Source: Ancrocorticia sp047501485 (lineage in GTDB: Bacteria; Actinomycetota; Actinomycetes; Actinomycetales; Actinomycetaceae). From it: a DNA stretch of 64,000 nucleotides. The notes beneath the pieces were generated by a model, which was not told where the DNA came from, did not search any database, and saw nothing but the letters and a program-made list of their open reading frames with translations. This document shows, one piece after another, positions 16,304 to 24,946 of the stretch (its first letter is position 1; every line of letters begins with the position of its first letter). The translations under genes were made by a program, and so were the position numbers. The stretch covers positions 1 to 64,000 of the forward strand of contig JAZDRN010000004.1 of assembly GCA_047501485.1 (NCBI GenBank), given 5' to 3'.

Positions 16304-18946
16304 TCAGTTGTTTTCGGCGTCCACCTGCTGGGCGCGCAGAGCACGCTGCGCCGAGTCGACGGACTCGGAGACGAGGCGGATGCACGCGGTGGCGGCGCTG
16401 GGATGGTCTGCCAGCCACTTCTCACCCATCCCGACCAGATCGACGCCAAGATCCTCGCGCCCGGTCAGCTGGATGGGGAAGGCATACTCCAGCATGTTCT
16501 TCGCGATCTCCACGGTGTGGTTGTCCCACTGGGCCTCGGCGTCCGCGAAATAGCGCTCGGCGTAGGGGACGAGCGAATCCGCGTTGGCACGCATCGAACC
16601 CAGGCAGAGGTTGCGCTGAACGGTGTTGGACACACTGTTACCGGTGATCTCCTCCCACACCTTCTCCCGCGTCTCGGCGAAAGGCAGAGCGCCGCGAGCC
16701 TGGGCAGAATATGCCTGACCGTAGGAGGTGTTGTCGCGCTTGAACTCCTCCGCGATCTCCTCCTCGCCGATGCGTCCGGCGGCGGCGAGGGCCACGTGGA
16801 TGAGCCAACGCTGCTCCGCGTCCACCTCGAAGCCCGCCGGAACGTCCTTGCCCTCGAGCCAACCCTCGATGAGCGCGAACTGTTCCTCGGTGGTGGCCAG
16901 GCGCATCGCGGCACCGGCGACCTGGAGCTGGTGATCCGAGCCCGGTTCCGCCGCGGCCAGGATCGAGAAGATCTCGCCCGCGGCCTCCAGCCGCAGGGCC
17001 TCGCGTCCGGCCGGCGCGGCATAAAGATTCACGGAGGTCAGCAGCGAATTAATGACGATGCGCAGCATGGTGCCGTCGGACTCGTCGGCGATGGCCTTGA
17101 GAGCGATCTTCGAGTAAGCCGTGGCGGAGAGGAGACCGTCGCGGCACATGTTCCATGTGGACAGCAGGACCTGTGTACGGGCCAGATGATCCTCGAAGGC
17201 GTCGAGATGATCGATGGCGACCTGCAGGGACTCCTCGTCCATGCGGATCTTGCCGTAGGCGTAGTCGTTGTCGTTCAACAGGATGAGTGAGGGGCGCTTC
17301 TTGCCCGCGAACTCGGGGACCTCGGTGAGCTCGCCCGCCATGTCCAGCTCCGAGGAGAAGGTACGTACGAGCTTGCCGTCCACCAGGTCGAAGCCACCCA
17401 CTGCGATGCGATGGGGGCGCAGCGAGGAGCGTCCGTCGGATTCCTGGCGAATCGCAAGCGAGGCAATGACGCCGTGGGGCTCCGCCCCCAGCAGACTTCC
17501 TTGCCCTCCATCATGCGAATCAACTCCCGCATCTCGGGCCGCGTCGCCGTCGCCACCGACTTCGATCACGGGGGACAGAATATTGACCCCGGACTCCTCC
17601 AGCCACAGCTTGGTCCACTCGGACAGGTCCCGGCCGGAGGACTTCTCCAGCTCGGTCAGCAGATCCCTGAGGGTGGCGTTGCCCCAGGCGTACTTGGCGA
17701 TGTAAGCGCGCACGCCGGCGAGGAACTCCTCTTGGCCCACCCAGGCGACCAGCTGCTTGAGGACCGATGCGCCCTTGCCGTAGGTGATGCCATCGAAGTT
17801 GACGAGCACCGTCTCGAGGTCGACGACGTCGGCCGCGATCGGATGGGTCGAGGGGAGCTGGTCCTCCTGCGTGGCCCACGACTTCTCGGAGGCGAGGAAG
17901 GTGACCCAGGCATCCGTCATCCGGGTGTTGCTGGCGGCGGCGAGGTGGCTCATGTACTCCGCAAACGATTCGTTGAGCCAGAGATCGTCCCACCACTTCA
18001 TGGTGACGAGATCGCCGAACCACATATGGGCCTGCTCGTGCAGGATGGTGATGATGCGGCGATCGATGATGGCGCCGGTGGGCTTGGTGCGGAAGACGTA
18101 GCTCTCCACCAGCGTGACGTTGCCGGGATGCTCCATCGCGCCCGCGTTGTACTCGGGGCAGAAGATCTGGTCGTACTTGCGGAAGGGATAGGGGAAGCCA
18201 TAGTTGGCCTCGTAGAACTCGAAGCCCTGCTTGGTGATGAGGAACAGCTCTTCGGGGTCGAGGTACTCCTTCAGCGACTTGCGGGCCCACACGCCCAAGG
18301 GGATCTCGCGGCCATCGGTCGAGTGGTAGACATCGTTGTCATAGCCCTCGTAAGGGCCCGCGACGATGGAGGTCAGGTACGTGGACATGCGCTCGGTGGG
18401 AGTGAAATGCCAGGTGGCGACGCCGTCGCGCTCCGGGTCGACCTCGGGTTCCGGCGTGGGGGAGTTGGAGAACACGCGCCAGGGCGCCGGAGCCGTCACC
18501 GTGAAGGTGTAATCGGCCTTCAGATCGGGCTGCTCGAAATTCGCGAAGACGCGGCGGGCATCGCCCACCTCGAACTGGGAGTAGAGATAGACCTCGCCAT
18601 CAGCGGGATCGACGTAGCGATGCAGACCTTCGCCGGTGCGCGAGTATTCCATCGTGGATTCGACACGCACGGTATTCGTCTCGGCCAGGTTCCGCAGCGG
18701 ATAGCGCGAATCGGCGAACAGGTGCGGATTGAGCTCATCGCCGTTGAGGAAGACGCGATCCACAGAAGCGGCGATGATGTCGAGGAACGTGCTGGCGCCG
18801 GGAGTCGCGGAGAAATCGATCTCGGTGATCGCGCTGAATGTCGTCTCGGATCCCGTGGCCAGATCGAGGTCGATGCGATATGAATCGGTTGCGAGAATGG
18901 CGGAGCGCTCAGCGGCCTCCGCACGTGACAGGTTCGTGCCTGGCAT
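16304..18946 (-). CDS. pepN: aminopeptidase N, M1 family
   Basis: An 880-residue zinc aminopeptidase that removes N-terminal residues from peptides. The substrate-anchoring GAMEHPGN motif and the zinc site HEQAH at about residue 301, with the third ligand Glu in LWLNESFAEY, are intact. The C-terminal ERAP1-like helical domain is present. About 50 residues around the start of that region (GDAARDAGVDSHDGGQG...) are Gly/Asp/Ser-rich and look like a local insertion. AAAGGA precedes the ATG. No signal peptide, so it should be cytosolic, although actinobacterial relatives are sometimes found outside. Confidence 0.95.
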   Translation of the reverse strand: MPGTNLSRAEAAERSAILATDSYRIDLDLATGSETTFSAITEIDFSATPGASTFLDIIAASVDRVFLNGDELNPHLFADSRYPLRNLAETNTVRVESTMEYSRTGEGLHRYVDPADGEVYLYSQFEVGDARRVFANFEQPDLKADYTFTVTAPAPWRVFSNSPTPEPEVDPERDGVATWHFTPTERMSTYLTSIVAGPYEGYDNDVYHSTDGREIPLGVWARKSLKEYLDPEELFLITKQGFEFYEANYGFPYPFRKYDQIFCPEYNAGAMEHPGNVTLVESYVFRTKPTGAIIDRRIITILHEQAHMWFGDLVTMKWWDDLWLNESFAEYMSHLAAASNTRMTDAWVTFLASEKSWATQEDQLPSTHPIAADVVDLETVLVNFDGITYGKGASVLKQLVAWVGQEEFLAGVRAYIAKYAWGNATLRDLLTELEKSSGRDLSEWTKLWLEESGVNILSPVIEVGGDGDAARDAGVDSHDGGQGSLLGAEPHGVIASLAIRQESDGRSSLRPHRIAVGGFDLVDGKLVRTFSSELDMAGELTEVPEFAGKKRPSLILLNDNDYAYGKIRMDEESLQVAIDHLDAFEDHLARTQVLLSTWNMCRDGLLSATAYSKIALKAIADESDGTMLRIVINSLLTSVNLYAAPAGREALRLEAAGEIFSILAAAEPGSDHQLQVAGAAMRLATTEEQFALIEGWLEGKDVPAGFEVDAEQRWLIHVALAAAGRIGEEEIAEEFKRDNTSYGQAYSAQARGALPFAETREKVWEEITGNSVSNTVQRNLCLGSMRANADSLVPYAERYFADAEAQWDNHTVEIAKNMLEYAFPIQLTGREDLGVDLVGMGEKWLADHPSAATACIRLVSESVDSAQRALRAQQVDAENN

Positions 18947-19087
18947 GCGTGTCCTTTCGAATGAAATGATCCGCGTTCAAGGTTACGCCACGTCTCACGG
19001 TGTGGCACGCCGGGGCGGTTTGGCTTATAGCGTGCCTATGGGATGTAGTCCTTGTCACCGTCTGGCCCGTGGTGTTCTCATGGAGAC

Positions 19088-19684
19088 ATGAGTGCAACAG
19101 TGGATTTTTGGTTCGACGCATCGTGCCCGTGGACGTGGATCACCTCCCGATGGATCGTGGAAGTGGCGCAGGAACGCGATCTGGACGTGGTCTGGCATCC
19201 GTTCTCTCTTGCGGTGCTCAACGAGGGCAAGGACATCCCCGAGGACTACCGCAAGCATGTCGAGGACGCGCGCCTAGGCGCCCGCGTGGCTGCCGCGGTC
19301 TCTGCCGAATGCGGTAACGAGGTTCTCGGGACGTTCTACACCGAGCTGGGCAACCGTCACTTCGTCGATGGACGGCAGAATGAGCGTGGCGCGATCGACG
19401 AGGCCTTGGCTGCGGCGGGAGCGCCGGCCGAGCTGATCGAGCGTGCGGCAGACTATGCCGACGCCATCGCCGAATCGACCAGGGAAGGGCTGCGGCTCGT
19501 CGGCGACGACGTCGGCGTGCCCATCGTTGCTTTCGACGGTGTCGCCTTCTTCGGCCCGGTCATCTCTCCGGCGCCGCATGGGCAGGCTGCTCTCGATCTG
19601 TGGGATGGCTGCTTGGCCCTTGCGCGGACACCCGGTTTCTTCGAGCTCAAGCGTTCGCGGGATGTCGATCCGATCTTCGACTGA
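19088..19684 (+). CDS. DsbA-fold mycothiol-dependent nitroreductase family protein
   Basis: A 198-residue thioredoxin-like protein closely resembling Mycobacterium Rv2466c over its full length: DFWFD.xCPW.WITSRWI, the middle helical insert and the C-terminal GVAFFGPVIS and FFELKR blocks. Rv2466c reduces nitro compounds and disulfides with mycothiol and has a CPWC active site. Here the site is Cys13-Pro-Trp-Thr16, so the resolving cysteine is lost and only a monothiol mechanism is possible. The ATG has GGAG close upstream; an in-frame start at 19052 would add twelve residues that do not align. Confidence 0.85.
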   Translation: MSATVDFWFDASCPWTWITSRWIVEVAQERDLDVVWHPFSLAVLNEGKDIPEDYRKHVEDARLGARVAAAVSAECGNEVLGTFYTELGNRHFVDGRQNERGAIDEALAAAGAPAELIERAADYADAIAESTREGLRLVGDDVGVPIVAFDGVAFFGPVISPAPHGQAALDLWDGCLALARTPGFFELKRSRDVDPIFD

Positions 19685-19726
19685 GGACGGGCCTTGAGCG
19701 AGGGCGCTCTTTGATCGAAATCTCTC

Positions 19727-19767
19727 AACGGAGGGGCGAGTACCGTCACGGTGTTCGCCCCTCCGTT
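19727..19767 (+). terminator. terminator after nitroreductase gene
   Basis: Thirteen-base stem (19727-19739 with 19755-19767) around a 15-base loop, 43 bases after the stop. Confidence 0.7.
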
Positions 19768-20134
19768 CGTTGGACGAGCCTCGCGTGCGTGCCCTGACGG
19801 CTTCGCATCTGCGCTACGCGAGCCTCGTCAGTTCATGTTGTCAGGTCAGCGTGCCGCTTTTGAGAAAAGCGGGCAGAAACGGGCATCGTGTGAAAGAATT
19901 CCCAGTGGGGTCCCTCCCGAAGCAACCACCGAGAGCGGACCCGCAGCATGGAATCGTTCGGGTTAACGATTTCCTCTTTTCAATATGACGGTATTCAGCA
20001 CCTTTATAAGACCATTCTTTACCCGTGATGAGGGTTCGATGCACTCATTCTCCGAGTGATTGACCGTGGTTCTCTTCGGGTGGAACGGTGGCTAAGCTCT
20101 CGGATAACGTCAGAAACAGGCAAATGGGGGCAGG
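19768..20134. other. regulatory region upstream of glpR-like gene
   Basis: No gene. It holds the inverted repeat at 19952-19971 and an AT-rich promoter-like stretch (TTCAAT ... TATAAG, about 19979-20010) before the regulator start. Confidence 0.5.
19952..19971. promoter_or_regulatory. putative operator of the DeoR-type regulator
   Basis: Perfect inverted repeat AATCGTT-N6-AACGATT. A related sequence (AATCGTTTCAGTTAC) lies at 20907-20921 just before the kinase gene, within another inverted repeat GTAACTGA-N10-TCAGTTAC (20896-20921). Two similar sites bracketing the regulator gene suggest self-regulation and operon control. Confidence 0.45.
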
Positions 20135-20899
20135 ATGCTTGCCGAAGAACGACGCAACTCGATTGTGGAGAATCTCAAGGAGAACGACACCGTGAGCAGT
20201 GACGCGCTCGCACGTTCCCTCGGGGTATCCATCGAGACCGTGCGCCGCGACCTTCGGATTCTGGAATCCCGCCGGCAGCTGCGCCGGGTTCACGGGGGCG
20301 CGGTCGCCGCCGGAACATCCACATTCGTCGAGGAAGACTTCGTCACGAGATCCCTGAGCAATAGCGAGGGGAAACTCCATATCGCGCACGCCGTCGTCGG
20401 ACTGCTTCCAGAGAACGCGACCGTGTTCTTCGATCTGGGAACCACGACGGCGTCGATCGTCGCCCAGATTCCGCGCGACTACGCGGGAACGATCGTCACG
20501 ACATCGGTTCACATCGCAACCCTGCTCTCCCATCATGAGAACGCCGATGTTCTCCTGACGGGCGGGCGGATGCGACGTGGCGATCTCGGGCTGTCCGGAG
20601 GGGCGACGCTGAGGTTTCTAGAGGATTTCTATCCGGATGTCGCCGTCATATCGACGGGAGCGGTGGATTCGACCGTGGGAGTGACAGACTTCGAGTTCGA
20701 GGAACTCCAAGTCAAGCACCTCATGCTCTCCCATGCGAAACGTTCCTTCGTCGTCGCGGATTCATCGAAGTTCGGCAAGGTCGCCCCTTATCGGGTGTGC
20801 GCACTGGATGAGCCGACGCTTTTGATCACGGATCGGAATCTGATGCAATCCCAGCGCGAACTCCTGGAGAGTGACGGGGCACCGCTGTTTCTGGCGTAA
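20135..20899 (+). CDS. DeoR/GlpR-family transcriptional regulator
   Basis: A 254-residue repressor-type protein. The N-terminal winged helix-turn-helix is clear (RRNSIVENLKENDTVSSDALARSLGVSIETVRRDLRILE, with the DeoR signature VRRDL), followed by the RRVHGGAV linker and a sugar-phosphate-binding DeoRC domain with DLGTT and STGAVD motifs. Members usually repress sugar or polyol operons and are released by a phosphorylated intermediate. It is divergent from nothing and heads the kinase/EutH/oxidoreductase operon, 41 bases before the kinase, so glycerol 3-phosphate or a similar phospho-polyol is the likely inducer. The ribosome site is weak (GGGGGCAGG next to the ATG). Confidence 0.85.
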   Translation: MLAEERRNSIVENLKENDTVSSDALARSLGVSIETVRRDLRILESRRQLRRVHGGAVAAGTSTFVEEDFVTRSLSNSEGKLHIAHAVVGLLPENATVFFDLGTTTASIVAQIPRDYAGTIVTTSVHIATLLSHHENADVLLTGGRMRRGDLGLSGGATLRFLEDFYPDVAVISTGAVDSTVGVTDFEFEELQVKHLMLSHAKRSFVVADSSKFGKVAPYRVCALDEPTLLITDRNLMQSQRELLESDGAPLFLA

Positions 20900-20940
20900 C
20901 TGAGGCAATCGTTTCAGTTACTGCAAGGAAAGGGATAGCA

Positions 20941-22356
20941 GTGGCTATTTTGGCTTTAGATCAGGGGACATCTGGATCGAAGGCGGTCATTGTCGACGAC
21001 GACGGCGTGCACGCCGTAGCAGAGCATCCAATACACCCCGAATACTTGGCCAACGGGGGAGTGGAGCAGGATCCGATGGAGCTGCTGGGCTCGCTTCTTC
21101 GAGCGGGCAAGGAGGCGGTCGCCAAGGCCAACAAGCCGATCGAGGGTGTAGCGCTGGCCAATCAGGGTGAGACCGTGCTGGCCTGGGACCCGGATACCGG
21201 CGAGCCGTTGACGCCGTGCATCGTGTGGCAGGACCGGCGAGCTGAGGCCGTCGTCGAACGCCTGCGCGAACACTCCGACCTCGTCCACGAACGTACGGCG
21301 CTGGTGCTCGACTCCTACTTCACCGCGCCGAAGATGGTGTGGCTACGTGAGAACCTCACCCGTGAGGGAGTCGTGACGACGACGGACACCTGGATCGCGT
21401 ACAAGCTCACCGGGGAATTCGTCACCGACACCTCGACGGCCTCGCGCTCGCTGCTCATCGACATCGATAAGGTCGATTGGGATCCGGAGCTTCTCGCCAT
21501 TTTCGGGCTTCAGGATGAGAGGCTACCACGCCTGGTCGCCTCCGACGAGATCATCGGAACCACGAGCGAGTTCGGTGGGCAGGTACCGGTCGGCGGATTG
21601 ATCGTGGACCAGCAGGCGGCACTCTTCGCCGAGCATTGCCTAGCGCGAGGCGAGGGTAAATGCACATACGGGACCGGCGCTTTCGTCCTTATGAACCTCG
21701 GCGATACCGCTCCTCGGTTCGACAACGGCTTGACCACGTCCGTGGCGTGGACCCTGCGCGGGGCGACGGTGTACTGCTCCGACGGACAGGTCTACACGGC
21801 CGCCTCCGCGGTGCGCTGGATGCGCGAGCTGGGGATCATCTCCTCGGCGGAAGCGATGGACTCGCTGGTGCCGGAAACGTCCGGGGGAATCCTCTGCGGC
21901 CCCTCCTTCGCCGGCCTGGCCGCGCCGTGGTGGCGACCCGAGGCGGGAGCATTCGTCACCGGCATGAAGCTGGCGACTGGCAAAGCGGAGATCCTGCGCG
22001 CCGTCATGGAGGGCATCTCCGCTCAGATTGCCCACCTCGTCAGCCTGGTCGGGGACGAGCTGGGAGTCCAGCTTCAGTCTCTCCGCGTCGACGGCGGCCT
22101 CACGAACTCCAAGAAGTTGATGCAGATCCAGGCGGACCTTCTCCAGGCGCCCGTGGAGACCTATCCGTCCGCCCACGCCACCGCGCTGGGCGCCGCTGCC
22201 GCGATGCGTCTCGCGCTCCACCCCGAACTCGAGGTTGCCGCGGGGCCGTATGCATGGCAGGCCGAGGCGAGGTACGAACCCTCCATCGAAGCAGGCGAGG
22301 CGGAAGCCTTCATATCGAAGTGGATCGCCGCCGTCGAAGCCAACATGGAGTTCTGA
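20941..22356 (+). CDS. glpK: FGGY-family polyol kinase, glycerol kinase-like
   Basis: A 471-residue kinase of the hexokinase/actin fold, about 30 residues shorter than E. coli GlpK. DQGTSGSKAV begins the phosphate-1 loop; Trp96 (VWQDRR), Tyr126 (LDSYF) and Asp223-Gln224 (VDQQAAL) correspond to the glycerol-contacting Trp103, Tyr135, Asp245 and Gln246. The arginine of the E. coli NQRET motif (Arg83), which also contacts glycerol, is replaced by glycine (NQGET, residues 74-78). It is therefore glycerol kinase-like, but the substrate may differ. GTG start with AAGGAAAGGG upstream. The operon places it with a EutH-type carrier and two flavin enzymes. Confidence 0.75.
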   Translation: MAILALDQGTSGSKAVIVDDDGVHAVAEHPIHPEYLANGGVEQDPMELLGSLLRAGKEAVAKANKPIEGVALANQGETVLAWDPDTGEPLTPCIVWQDRRAEAVVERLREHSDLVHERTALVLDSYFTAPKMVWLRENLTREGVVTTTDTWIAYKLTGEFVTDTSTASRSLLIDIDKVDWDPELLAIFGLQDERLPRLVASDEIIGTTSEFGGQVPVGGLIVDQQAALFAEHCLARGEGKCTYGTGAFVLMNLGDTAPRFDNGLTTSVAWTLRGATVYCSDGQVYTAASAVRWMRELGIISSAEAMDSLVPETSGGILCGPSFAGLAAPWWRPEAGAFVTGMKLATGKAEILRAVMEGISAQIAHLVSLVGDELGVQLQSLRVDGGLTNSKKLMQIQADLLQAPVETYPSAHATALGAAAAMRLALHPELEVAAGPYAWQAEARYEPSIEAGEAEAFISKWIAAVEANMEF

Positions 22357-22358
22357 GC

Positions 22359-23513
22359 ATGGGTATCAACGAGATCATCGTCATCATCATGGCGGTATTC
22401 GTCCTGCTGGGAGCTCTCGACCGAGCTATCGGCAACCGCTTCGGACTGGGACAGAAGTTCGAGGAGGGGCTGGAGACCTTCGGACCGCTCGCCTTATCGA
22501 TGGTGGGAATGGTGTGCCTGGCTCCCGTTCTCGCGAAGCTGCTCAACCCCGTCATCGTCCCCATCTACACCTTCCTCGGGGCCGATCCATCCATCTTCGC
22601 AGGTACGATCCTCGCCAACGACATGGGCGGATACCCGCTCGCGATGGAGATGGCACATACGGAGGAGGCGGGACTGCTGGCCGGAACGATCCTCGCCGCC
22701 ATGCTCGGCTGCACGGTCGTCTTCACGATTCCCGTCGGCTTGGGCATCATCGAGGAAAGGTACCGGCCGGAATTCGCGCAGGGCATCCTCGTGGGCGTCA
22801 TGATGATTCCCCTGGGCGTACTCGCCGGCGGCCTGGTAGCGGGCTTCGATCTCATGATGATCGTGGCCAACCTGGTGCCGATCGTGATCGCCGCCGTTCT
22901 CATCGCGCTGGGTCTGTGGCGCATCCCCGGACTGATGACGCGGGGTTTCCTCGTCTTCGGAAAGTTCCTGGTGGCGATCATCTCGATCGCCCTGGGAATC
23001 GCGACATTCGAGTATTTGACGGGCTTCCAGATCATGCCGACGGGCTGGGAGCTAGCGCCCGTCATGGAGGGAATGGAGATCGTGGCCATGATCTGCCTCT
23101 TCCTCATGGGGGCCTTCGCACTCATGCACGTCGTCGTGAAGGTGGGGGCGCGACCGTTGGGAGCGCTGGGACGGCTGCTGGGGATCAACGAGGTCGCATC
23201 GGGCGGGCTCATCATCTCCCTCGCCAACGCGATCCCGACCTACCAAATGATGAAGGACATGGACCGGCGCGGAGTCTTCATCAACACCGCATGGTCAGTT
23301 TCCATCATGGCGATTCTGGGCGATCACCTCGGCTTCACCGCGGGCGTGGCTCCCGCGATGATCGCGCCGATGATGGCCGGCAAACTCGTCGCCGCGGTGG
23401 CGGCCATCGCCCTCGCCTACCTCATAGCCAGACGCAGATATCCGGCCGCGGAGAGCAGTTCGGTCACGAGCGCCACCAGCGGGACCACAGTTGGATTGGA
23501 GTCCAAGGAATGA
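22359..23513 (+). CDS. eutH: EutH-like membrane carrier
   Basis: A 384-residue polytopic protein with about ten membrane segments. It aligns by eye with ethanolamine permease EutH from the first residues (MGINEIIVIIM) through conserved blocks SMVGMVCLAPVLAKLL, DPSIFAGTILANDMGGYPLA, FTIPVGLGIIE, LANAIPTYQMMKDMDRRG and ILGDHLGFTA. EutH normally facilitates ethanolamine entry, but there is no ammonia-lyase, aldehyde dehydrogenase or microcompartment shell gene here. It starts two bases after the kinase stop and overlaps the next gene by four bases, so it is part of the polyol operon and takes the place of a glycerol facilitator. Confidence 0.88.
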   Translation: MGINEIIVIIMAVFVLLGALDRAIGNRFGLGQKFEEGLETFGPLALSMVGMVCLAPVLAKLLNPVIVPIYTFLGADPSIFAGTILANDMGGYPLAMEMAHTEEAGLLAGTILAAMLGCTVVFTIPVGLGIIEERYRPEFAQGILVGVMMIPLGVLAGGLVAGFDLMMIVANLVPIVIAAVLIALGLWRIPGLMTRGFLVFGKFLVAIISIALGIATFEYLTGFQIMPTGWELAPVMEGMEIVAMICLFLMGAFALMHVVVKVGARPLGALGRLLGINEVASGGLIISLANAIPTYQMMKDMDRRGVFINTAWSVSIMAILGDHLGFTAGVAPAMIAPMMAGKLVAAVAAIALAYLIARRRYPAAESSSVTSATSGTTVGLESKE

Positions 23514-24946
23514 ACAGGGAGAAGTACGACGTCGTCGTCATCGGTGCGGGGGTCGTGGGTGCCGCAATCGCGCGTGACCTGGCGGGCACAAGTAAACGCG
23601 TTGCCCTCATCGATTCGAACACGGACGTGTGCGGCGGCACATCGAAAGCCAATACAGCGATTCTGCACACCGGCTATGACGCGAAGCCGGGCACACTGGA
23701 AGCTCGGCTGGTGGCGCGCGGCTACCACCTGACCCGCGAGTACTGTGCTCAGACCGGTATCTCGGTGGAAAGGACGGGAGCCATTCTCGTGGCGTGGGAT
23801 GAGGAGCAGGCCGAATCACTTGTAGGGCTCCAACAGAAGGCAGTCGAGAACGGCTATACGGACTCCTATCTGATGAGCGCGGCCGAGGTCTATGAGGAGC
23901 TGCCCGATATCGGGCAGGGAGCCACCGGGGGACTGGCCGTGCCGGACGAATCGATCATCGACCCGTGGACGGTGCCGCTGGCCTTTGCGACGCAGGCTGT
24001 CGAACGTGGAGCCGAACTCATCCTCGAGTGCCAGGTCCACGGCGTGGAAGTGGGCGGTGCACGGGCGGATGGCGCGGAGACGGCCGGTGCGGAAAAGCAC
24101 GGTGCGGAGACGATCCTGCGCACCTCGCGGGGCGACATCCGGGCCGGTTGGGTCATCAACGCGGCGGGACTGGGCGGCGATCACATCGATGCCATGTTCG
24201 GATACGACCGCCTGAAGATCACCCCGCGGCGAGGAGAGCTGCTCGTCTACGACAAGCTGACCTCTCATCTGGCTCCCAAGATCGTGCTCGCAGCGCCGTC
24301 GAAGGTCGGCAAGGGCGTGCTGATCAGCCCGACGATCTTCGGCAACACGATGCTCGGCCCCACCGCGGACGACATCGAGGACCGCACGGACACCGGGACC
24401 AGTGAGGTCGGCTTCGAGTTCCTGCTGGAAAAGGGTAAGAAGATCATGCCGAAGCTTCTGGGTCACGAGGTCACCGCTGCCTATGCCGGCCTGCGCGCCG
24501 CGCATAACCAGCCCGACTACCTGATCGAGACCGACGGCGCACAACGCTACTGCATCGCCGGGGCCATTCGCTCCACAGGGCTCACCTCGGCGCTGGCCGT
24601 GGCGGAATATGTGAGAGAGCTCCTGGAGGAGGAAGGCCTAGACCTCACCTTGCGGGAGGATCTTCCGGAGCCGCCACGGATGCCGGCGTTGGGCGAATAC
24701 GGCGTCCGGCCCTATCTTGACGGCGAACTCATCGCGCGAGATCCCGACTTCGGCACCGTGGTGTGCTTCTGTGAGCGGGTGACGAAGGGGGAGATCATCG
24801 CCGCCGCCGGATCGACGATTCCTCCGGCAACGCTCGAGGGAGTGCGCCGTCGCACGCGGGCGATGAACGGGAGATGCCAAGGATTCTTCTGCGGCGCCCA
24901 CGTCAAGGAGATCTTCGAGGCACACACGGGAAAGGCTGCACGATGA
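23510..24946 (+). CDS. FAD-dependent dehydrogenase with BFD-like iron-sulfur domain (GlpA-like)
   Basis: A 478-residue flavoprotein. The N-terminal dinucleotide motif VVVIGAGVVGAAIARDLA and the DAO-fold continue to about residue 370, with GGTSKANTAILHTGYDA as in GlpA/LhgO-type enzymes. A C-terminal BFD-like domain has four cysteines in CFCERVTKGEI and NGRCQGFFCG, set to bind a [2Fe-2S] cluster. Such proteins oxidise sn-glycerol 3-phosphate or 2-hydroxyacids. ATGA overlap with the EutH-like gene upstream and with the next oxidoreductase downstream shows tight translational coupling. Confidence 0.82.
   Translation: MNREKYDVVVIGAGVVGAAIARDLAGTSKRVALIDSNTDVCGGTSKANTAILHTGYDAKPGTLEARLVARGYHLTREYCAQTGISVERTGAILVAWDEEQAESLVGLQQKAVENGYTDSYLMSAAEVYEELPDIGQGATGGLAVPDESIIDPWTVPLAFATQAVERGAELILECQVHGVEVGGARADGAETAGAEKHGAETILRTSRGDIRAGWVINAAGLGGDHIDAMFGYDRLKITPRRGELLVYDKLTSHLAPKIVLAAPSKVGKGVLISPTIFGNTMLGPTADDIEDRTDTGTSEVGFEFLLEKGKKIMPKLLGHEVTAAYAGLRAAHNQPDYLIETDGAQRYCIAGAIRSTGLTSALAVAEYVRELLEEEGLDLTLREDLPEPPRMPALGEYGVRPYLDGELIARDPDFGTVVCFCERVTKGEIIAAAGSTIPPATLEGVRRRTRAMNGRCQGFFCGAHVKEIFEAHTGKAAR

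Noticed and set aside
22235..23509. Forward frame joined ahead of the GlpA-like gene
   Set aside because: It is an out-of-frame reading of glpK and eutH; the ATGA overlap at 23510 gives the true start.
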